A stretch of DNA of 58,048 bases. It comes from Myxococcales bacterium UBA1203. Its GTDB lineage: Bacteria > Myxococcota > Myxococcia > Myxococcales > UBA5297. The stretch is taken from contig DBXV01000016.1 of assembly GCA_002309695.1 (NCBI GenBank), positions 357,356 through 415,403 on the forward strand, read 5' to 3'. This document shows positions 41,502-49,200 of the stretch, in pieces (position 1 is the stretch's first letter; every line of letters starts with the position of its first letter). The position numbers and the translations under genes are program-made. Below the pieces are notes generated by a model. The model was not told where the DNA came from and did no database searches. It was given only the letters and a program-made list of their open reading frames with translations.

Positions 41502-42263
41502 CTAATCCCACAACTCATCCCAGAGGTTGTCGAGCAGGCAGTAATTGCCGAATTCGACGGTCCAGCCGCAGCCGACGGATTGTCCGCATTCCTCGTAATA
41601 GAGGACGTCATCCCAGCAATAGACGCTCATGGAGCCCCGGCAGACGCCGTTTTCGCCCACGTCGCCGCAGCCGGTTGTGTCGGCACAGACCGCGTGTTCC
41701 GTCACTTCGTCGTAAGTGCAGGTGGCATTCAGCGACGTGCAGTCCAGCGTCACCAGCTCGACGCCGTTCTGGCAGATGATCACCCTGTTGTTTTCCCTGT
41801 CGCAGACGCCATCCTCGGAAATGCCATGGCAGTCCGAATTGATGTTGCCGCCGTCGCCTTCCCCACCGTCGTTCACGCCGCCGTCATCCTCGATCCCCGC
41901 GTCAGAGGTGTCTTCGCCGCAGATCGCGCCCAATTCGTCCTGAACGCAGACTTCGCCGTCCTTGGCGCAGTCATGCTCCCAGATGGTCGTTCCCGCGCAG
42001 TAGCGGGCTACGTTGCCCTTGCAGACGCCCTCGATGGGCACAGTACCGCAGGGTTCCCCCGTGAAGCCGGCATCGTCGACCCCGGCATCCGCCGCGGTGC
42101 TGCCGCCATCCAGATCTCCCGTTCCCGCGTCGGCGGCCACAATGCCGGCGTCCGTATTTTGAGGGACTTCCTCGTCGGATTTTTTGTCGCCGCAGGCACA
42201 AACCGCCAATCCAAAAGCCGCGGCCGCTGCGAATATCCACGAGATGCGATGCGAGTTTTTCAT
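41502..42263 (-). CDS. Small Asp/Cys-rich lipoprotein
   Basis: 253-residue predicted lipoprotein, with a signal peptide ending in VCAC. A long low-complexity linker of Asp, Ala and Gly follows (TDAGIVAADAGTGDLDGG, later DDGGVNDGGEGDGG). Three related Cys-rich modules come after it, each with a core of C.GN/GS....C....W/Y...C (VCKGNVARYCAGTTIWEHDC, VICQNGVELVTLDC, VCRGSMSVYCWDDVLYYEEC). The modules resemble those in other Myxococcota surface lipoproteins. AAAGGG precedes the ATG. The protein ends in LWDELWD. No enzyme motif is seen; a surface role is inferred. Confidence 0.78.
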   Translation of the reverse strand: MKNSHRISWIFAAAAAFGLAVCACGDKKSDEEVPQNTDAGIVAADAGTGDLDGGSTAADAGVDDAGFTGEPCGTVPIEGVCKGNVARYCAGTTIWEHDCAKDGEVCVQDELGAICGEDTSDAGIEDDGGVNDGGEGDGGNINSDCHGISEDGVCDRENNRVIICQNGVELVTLDCTSLNATCTYDEVTEHAVCADTTGCGDVGENGVCRGSMSVYCWDDVLYYEECGQSVGCGWTVEFGNYCLLDNLWDELWD

Positions 42264-42614
42264 TGTCTATATCCCTTTCCTGCCCTGTTCCGGGCAAAGC
42301 CATTTTTGGCGCGCCCCTACAACAGATGAATCGCTCCGCAAGGAGATATTTTGGAGGAGAGTGGAATTTATTTTTCCTCCCTCCAAAAAACAAAAAAGGC
42401 ACCTGGACCAGACGGGGGGAGGGCGTATGGCTTCTCACTGGAGGTGATGATCGGCCATACAAATCTGGTCCAGGTGCCCGACTCAGTTTGTGCAGCAGGT
42501 AAAATGGAGAAAAACCCACTGCCTGAGTCTTAAAGCGTCTTTCTGCCTGACAACGACATTTACCGCTTTATTATTACATTATTACGATTATATTATTTCA
42601 TTTATTATTTGCTT
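42264..42614 (-). other. Spacer between ssrA and the Asp-rich lipoprotein
   Basis: 351 bases without a gene. On the minus strand it holds the AT-rich ssrA trailer (low-complexity TAATAAT around 42570-42610), the long-loop terminator described separately, and the presumed promoter of the lipoprotein gene. Confidence 0.6.
42385..42478 (-). terminator. Long-loop nested hairpin with TTTTTTGTTTTTT, probable ssrA terminator
   Basis: A perfect 15-bp inverted repeat (GGCACCTGGACCAGA at 42398-42412 with TCTGGTCCAGGTGCC at 42464-42478) encloses a second perfect 7-bp repeat (GTATGGC 42425-42431 with GCCATAC 42454-42460). On the minus strand it runs straight into TTTTTTGTTTTTT. It lies about 137 bases beyond the mature ssrA 3' end. 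The 51-base enclosed region is long for a terminator, so a regulatory RNA function cannot be excluded. Confidence 0.75.
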
Positions 42615-42975
42615 TGGAGGCGGGGGGAATCGAACCCCCGTCCGAAAGACCTCTACTCTTGCCCCTACGTGCTTAGTCTTTGTTTTGATTTTCGGCAGGA
42701 GCGCCCAAAGACAGGCTATCCAGCCGAATTCCCGGCGAAATCTCGCCGCAGGGCCGTCGGGAAACCCTGAGGCCAGCCCACATTCTGACGTCCGATTCCT
42801 CCCTCATGGGCGGAAGGGAGGGCGGACGCGTTCTGCAACGGCGAATTAGGCCGCGAGAGCGAGCTCAACGTTGTCGTTGGCTTTTGTAGTTCCCAGAGAA
42901 TTTTTAACGGGGCTACCCTGGATCCCCGGCACGCGACTTGAGCTTCAGTTCCCTCGTCGAAGCCACATCGCCCCC
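42615..42975 (-). ncRNA. ssrA: Transfer-messenger RNA
   Basis: tmRNA that rescues stalled ribosomes. The 5' acceptor strand GGGGGCG (42975-42969) pairs with CGCCTCC before discriminator A at 42615, with one G-U pair. The T arm GACGGGGGTTCGATTCCCC is standard, and the 5' part continues GATGTGGCTTCGACGAGG. The tag-coding frame lies at 42881-42846 and reads ANDNVELALAA followed by TAA. The genome continues AAG after the discriminator, so CCA is not encoded and must be added. Length is about 361 bases. A sigma70-like promoter about 145 bases upstream implies a long 5' leader removed by processing. Confidence 0.95.
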
Positions 42976-43070
42976 GATTTTCAGAGAACTTTTTCTGCCC
43001 TGAACGCATTGCCGCGCTTTCTGCCTGCGGCAAAACAATTTCAGTTTCATTCAGCCAACATCAAAGCCGG

Positions 43071-43087
43071 AGAGATTTTTAATCTCT
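43071..43087 (-). promoter_or_regulatory. Perfect hairpin in the ssrA leader
   Basis: AGAGATT and AATCTCT form a 7-bp stem with a three-base loop between the ssrA promoter and the mature 5' end. It could be a processing or stability element. Confidence 0.45.
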
Positions 43088-43118
43088 GCCGACACTCCCC
43101 CGAAAAACAACGGGCCGG

Positions 43119-43147
43119 AATTTAGATGAAAACGAAGGGGCTGTCAA
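43119..43147 (-). promoter_or_regulatory. Sigma70-type promoter, probably for ssrA
   Basis: On the minus strand TTGACA (43147-43142) and TAAATT (43124-43119) are separated by exactly 17 bases. It is the best promoter match in this neighbourhood and points at ssrA. Confidence 0.75.
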
Positions 43148-43183
43148 GGGGTATTTTAAGAAATCTGTTTTGTTTGCCGAAAT

Positions 43184-43230
43184 AAGAAAGATTTCCTCTC
43201 CAATATAACATGAAGAGGGAATCTTTTCTT
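43184..43230 (-). terminator. Terminator-like hairpin after the giant lipoprotein gene
   Basis: AAGAAAAGATTCCCTC pairs imperfectly with GAGGAAATCTTTCTT on the minus strand, 60 bases after the stop codon. The T-run is broken, so efficiency is uncertain. Confidence 0.55.
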
Positions 43231-43289
43231 TCGGGAAATGCCGGATTGGCGGTGTGTCACTGCATTTCTGCGTCGTCCGACGCGGCCGT

Positions 43290-46200
43290 TTAATTTTTGG
43301 GTGCAGCGCCGATGCTCACGGTCTGCTCTGACGTTCCGCTGACAAAGAGCACATCGCAGAGACTGTCGGTCCCCATCCAGACGGCATTATTCCGGGCGGG
43401 ATTGACGCTGCATCCCGACGGATCGGCCGAGGCTGAACCGGCGGCTTTGATGCACAAATGCTGTTCGGAAGTCATGCCGCTGCTGCAGTCGCCGCTCTGG
43501 AAGGACGAATTCTCCACATCGCTGCACGCAGTATTGGCAGAAACAACAGCGCAGGAGGCCGTCACTCCCGATTCGGGGGAGACATTGACGGTCAGCACAG
43601 GAACAAATGTGACCAATGCAGTGATGGTCAGGGCGGAACTGCCTGTGTTGGTTGCCTGACAGAATTGAGAACCGGCATTCCACCCGTCACCTTCTCCTGA
43701 CTCGCCGGAGAGCTGACATCCCTGGGGGGCAAAACCGGCATTTGCTGTGGGGAAGATGCAGATGCGCTCGCCTGCCGCCAGCGACTGGAAGCCATCGCAG
43801 GAGGACTTTGTCAGAGATTCATCGGCGCAGCTGCCGGACGCTGCCGCCACTTTCGCACATTCCAGCGTTCCGCTGCCGACGGACATGATGCTTAAGAGGG
43901 CGCTGGGAGAAGTAAAGTCTCCGGTGACGTCGGCGCTGCCGCCCGCCGTGAAGGGAATGACGCAGGTGCCGGACGACCAGACCGCGCCGCCGCAGCTGGA
44001 ATTGGCTGCATCCAGTATTTTGCCCTCAGCCGGGACAGGCAGAACGCACAGGTTTTCTCCCTGATCCAATGAATAGGAGTTCTGGCACGCGACGTAATTT
44101 AAATTCCCTGAAGCCGGGCACACGCCCGTGTCGATGACCTGACATTTGAGCTCGCCAAGTGTCAGTGAGGCAGAATTCGTCACCCGAACCGTCATCTTTT
44201 TGGGCACAAAGGACACTGTGGCCAGCGTCGTTGCCGTTCCCTGATAGGTCACATTGCAGAGGGCGTGCGTATTATCCCAAGATGAATTATTTTGGTTGGA
44301 AGTGCAGCCCGACGGCTCGGTGGCTGCGGTCCCCGTGGCTTTGATGCACAGATGCTGCGATTGCGTGATATTGGTTGTGCAGTTGTCTGCACTGAACGAT
44401 GCGCTTCCGACATCTTTGCATTGAGTCGTGGAGGCGACCGCGGCGCAGGCAACGCTCCCCTGCCCGCTCACGGCGACGGCCACAGGCTGCACAGGCACAG
44501 CGATGGACTCAAAAACAATGGCCGCAGACATAACCTGGCCGGATGTTCCGTCGTTCGTCACCTGACAGATATTGGAGGAAAGCCAGCCATCGCCCTGAAC
44601 ATCGCTGGAAACATCACACCCTGCGGGCTGAGTATTCGCATTTCCTGCGGCAAAGATACAGGCTTTTTTGTTCAGAGGAATATAGGTGATGGCAGCGCAA
44701 GCGGATTTCTGCTGCTCGGTCACACTGGAACAGGACTTATTGGACGCTACAACGGCACATTGCGTCGTTCCCTCGCCGACTTGTAAAATGTTCAGCTGAA
44801 CATCTGCCAGGGCAGGGAAAATGGGCGAAACCGTCTGATTGCTGTTCATCGTGACGCTGCATTCATAATAGGTGCTGTTGTCCGCGCGGGATTTTTCAAC
44901 CCAGCCGGAGGTGGAAGGACATCCCTGACTCAGGGAAAGCACATGCGTATTGTCCGGCTGAGCGCAGACCTGAACAACAGAACCGGCTTTATGCTGTGTC
45001 TTGCCAGGGGAAACGGTGGCTGCTGCGCTTCCGTCACAACTCACCAGAGAACCTCCCGGATTCGCTTCAAGCGTCACCGTCAGCTCAGGTTTGACCGAAT
45101 AGACTGCATAAACATTTTTATTTTGAGTGATATTGGTGACGGAGCAGCGGACTTTCGTCGAATCGTCGGGATCTGAAATCCATCCGCCCGTGGCCACCGG
45201 GCACGTCAGCGTATTATTGCTCAAAATAAATTCGTAGCCGACGGTACTGCCGCACTCCACAGGCGCCGTGAAGGATGCGTCCTGGCCGCTCACGACGCGG
45301 ACGCTTCCGGCTCCGGCGGCGCAGGATGGGGCTTTGCAGCTGATGGAACATCCATCGGCATTGGAAGAAAATTCCACAATCGGCTTGGCAGAGAAGAGAG
45401 CACTGACAGTCTTGTCCTCCGACATTTCGATGCCTTTGCAGATGCCGTCAGACGTCCAGCCGCTCGGAACAGGGCATCCGGTGCTGTTGCTGGCCGACAA
45501 GAATTCCATATTGTCGCCGGGAATGGCCTTCACACAAATCGAGGTGCCATAGGTATAGGTCTCTTGGCAGGCGCTGTATGTTCCGCATGAATGATTGCTG
45601 TATGGCGCACATTGGAAGGAACCTGAGGAGGAGGGGTAGGCATCCAGCGCCAGTGAAAGATTATTGGGAACAATAGACACAGCAATCGTTGAATCAGACG
45701 TCGGCATTGTAAATGACGAAGCAGATTTTCCGCTGTAACTGCTGAGATCATTCCCATTCAGCTGCCATCCTGTCACACTGTAGCCCTCTCCCAAATTCGA
45801 CACCGACAAAGTGACGGTAGCATTTTGGGCAACCTGCTGTGTGCCGCCGCAGTCCAAAGTGATATTTTGAGCGGGACTGCCGACAGTATTCTGCCAGGTG
45901 CCGGTCAGAGATGCGCCAGATGCTTGGGCACCGCAGGCCGCCGTCAGCCCATATGTGGTATCCGCGTATGAAGCCGAGGCCGAAGAACCTGGAACAAATT
46001 CAATAAGACATTGAATATATGCACTCGTTTTTTCACACGTACCGGTTGTCCGATTAAATGTATTTTTGAGAAGTGTAAGAGCTCTTGCTGCCATAGACCC
46101 ATAGGATTCATATGAGTACGAGTATGTGGTCCAATCTAAATTTATATCTAAATTGGAAGTGCAGCGGTATTTATTGCCCGGACAGGTTAATCGAATGGTT

Positions 46201-49200
46201 CTGTTCTGCGAATTTGGAATTCCTATTAAATAGTATTCACCAGCCGACCAATTAAGAATCGATGCATCCTGCGATTCATACCTGACATAATTTCTGAGAT
46301 CTGCCTGACTGCATCTCCAATGACTGGCCCCCGTCGTTTCTCCCCACTTACACATTGTTTCTGCATGTTTATAGGAAAATGAAGTGTATTCCTGTGAACT
46401 GGCTGTTGAAATTAAATTGAGACTGCCCGTCTGCCGAGCTGCATTCAGCGCTATTTCGCTGGGCGCCAGTGCTTCGGAAATGGTGCAGGCTAAATTTTCA
46501 CAATTAGATGCGGTAAAATTGCCCTCTGTATTCCACCCCGATACCTGATACCCCCCTTCCAGCGTTGCCGTCAGGCTCACCGAAGTGTGCGGGGAAACAG
46601 GCGTTTCACACGAAGCCAGCGCGCAGTTTGTTCCTGAGACGGCGGAACCGCAGGTAATTGTCTGGGCGTATTCATTATAAAGACTTGAATCGTCGCTGAT
46701 GGCCGCCATACGGCAGCTGGTTCCGGAGCTGCCGGAGGCGCAGTTGGTCACCGTACAGGCAACCGTGCCCGCTTCTTCCGGTGAGACAGCGGCCGTCAGC
46801 ACAGGCAGGAATACAGGCGTGACGTCCGCATCATTCGTCATAGTGAAACGAATAGTTCCTGCATTCATATCCAACGTATAGGTGCCGTTGGATGCATCCA
46901 GATAGCTGCCCTCGCCCACTTTCCAGGCGGTAAGCCGATAGCCCGCATTGGGGGCAGCGGTCATGGAAATGACGCTTCCTTTGCCCACAGCTGCCCCGAA
47001 GCAGCTTTGGGCATTACACGAAAAGACCGTCGTTGGGGCGTCTCCCGATTCGTCGGCACCTAAAATCTGACCAGTGACACTTCCGTTCAGCTGTTCTTTC
47101 ATTGTTCCGCGTGCGGCAGAGGAAAGCGTCAGACTGCTCGTGTTGGACAAGGCGGCAGAGAGCACCCGATCACGGGACATGCTCAGATCAATAAAGGCGC
47201 TTTCTGAGGACGAAGCACCCGCGGCGGTGCAGCTGACAAAATGGCGCTGAGCGTCGCAGCCGCAGGTGTAGGTTTTGGTTATTTCCGATTCGCCGGATGC
47301 CTGGTCTGCGGTGAATACAATCTGCTTGTCCGAGCGGCAGACAGAAGTGCTGGTGTCCAGATAAACACGGACAGTGGCGTCCTGGTCATAAACACCTGAA
47401 CAGCTGCCCGGTGTCCCGGCGGCCCCATTGGTCACCAGAGCGCACTGATAACTCAAAGATTCTCCAGCCAGAAGTCCGGATGCCGCGAAGTCGATGCCGT
47501 GCCGGTTTTGGGCAAAAATGGCTTTTACAGGATTTGTTTCGGCAACTACCTGATTGAGCGTACAGGTTGTGTCCGTATAGGAGCTGCATCCTGTCCAGGT
47601 GGAGAACAGATAGCGGCCGCCCGGATCATTGGCGACATAGCCGATTTCGCACGTGGCGCCATACGACGCGGAGAAGGTGCCGGAAGTTCCCTCCTCTGCA
47701 TGGCAATCAGTCCATTCGGAGCTTCCCTGTGCCTTACATCGGCAGGTGAACGTATAGGACGCGCTTGTGGGGGCGGATTCTGTGCCGTCGATGACGGCCA
47801 CGGCACGGGCGGAAATGACAGGAGCGCGCTGTTCAAAGGCGCCCTCCGCTCGTAAGTCTCCCTTGTCGGCGTCCAGCGTAAGCGTGCAGGGATTTTGTAA
47901 TTCGGCCGATGTATTCGCGACAATTTGGCACGTGTAGCCGTTGGAGAGCGTCCAGCCTGTGAATTTGTAGGTGGAATTAGGGGCAGCGGCCAGAGTGACG
48001 GAAGTGCCCGCGCTGAGATGCGTCCCGCTCGCGACAGTGCCGGAAACGGTTCCCATGTCTGTATTGGAGCTTCCGTAAGTGAAGAGATATTGCCGGTCCA
48101 TGACGGCCGTGAGCGTCCATCCCGTCCCTATTGCACCTGAACAAACAGGCCGGCCGTTGGCGTCGTAGCTGACAGTCGGGCAGCCTTCCATCCACTTGGC
48201 AAACACATAGCGGCCAGAGTCTGCGGGCTCTGCCGGAGTCACCGTGAATGCGATTTCATCCGTATTTTCGCCGGAACATGAAACAGAATGACTTGCCCCG
48301 GAAGTGCATGCGCATTTGTCGCTGCTGGCTTCTGAGCAGTGCCCTTCCAGCGTTCCCGCCTCGGAGTCAGAGAGCGCGGCTTGAACCGTATAAAGGCCTT
48401 TGACGAAGACAGGGGCAATGGAAACTTTGCCGAAGGAATTACCAAAAGAGCATGTCAAAGTCCTGCCATTTGCGCTGCAGGCAGCACTCGCGCTCACGCC
48501 CCAATCCTCCAATTCGTATCCCTCGACGGGAACGGCAGAAATGGTGACTTCCGTTAAAGTCGTATAGGCGGTGCATCGAGGGGGATTGGATGATGTGGAC
48601 GAGCACAATAAGCCGATGGCGTCTGATGTGACGAGTCCCATTCCCTCGGGAACAGCAGAGACGACTGCATGGTAGGTCTTTTCTTCACTGCATTCTTCAC
48701 ACACTTGACAGGGATAATTCAGACATTGGTCGGGCGAGGAGAATGAGCGGCAGTTTTCCTTATGTGTTTCATCGCAGATTGCGCCCTCGGAATTGGATTC
48801 CATGTGATCACATGTCTCGTTGAAGGGCGCCTCGGAATTGACAAATCCGTCGCCGCAGCCCACGCGAACCATGGATTTGCAGTCCTGAGCGCACACCTGG
48901 CAGGTCTTGGCCCCGTTGGGACATTGCGTGAGGCCGTTTTGACTGCCCCAGTCGCAGACCTCGCCCGCAAATGTATTCACCAGACCGTCGCCGCAGATAT
49001 TTTTGGCGCAGTTGTAATTGCAGAATTCTCCTTCTTCCAAACCCCGCATCCTGCTCAGACACTGGCTGATGCACTCAGTCTTTTCGGCAGCACCTTCGTC
49101 ATACTGACTGCATTCTTCGCAGAGCTCGTCGTTGCTCGAGAGCCGCTTTGTCTGGCTGTGGTCGCATTCTTCCTTGCCCAGATGGAGGAATCCGTCACCG

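Larger units (their letters stand above)
28873..42614. other. Compositionally mosaic accessory segment
   Basis: Base composition and codon use change here. A 60-base sample from 31501 contains 24 G+C, against 45 from 2461. Third positions in the transsulfuration, patatin and spermidine-synthase-like genes use A and T freely. The EGF/FISUMP genes inside are GC-rich in their Cys-rich parts and AT-richer in the C-terminal domain. The segment ends at the 3' end of ssrA, a common island integration site. However, no integrase gene and no repeat of the ssrA 3' end were found at the other side. Confidence 0.5.

Noticed and set aside
42616..42640. Isolated tRNA T-loop
   Set aside because: It is the 3' domain of ssrA; no anticodon arm is present.
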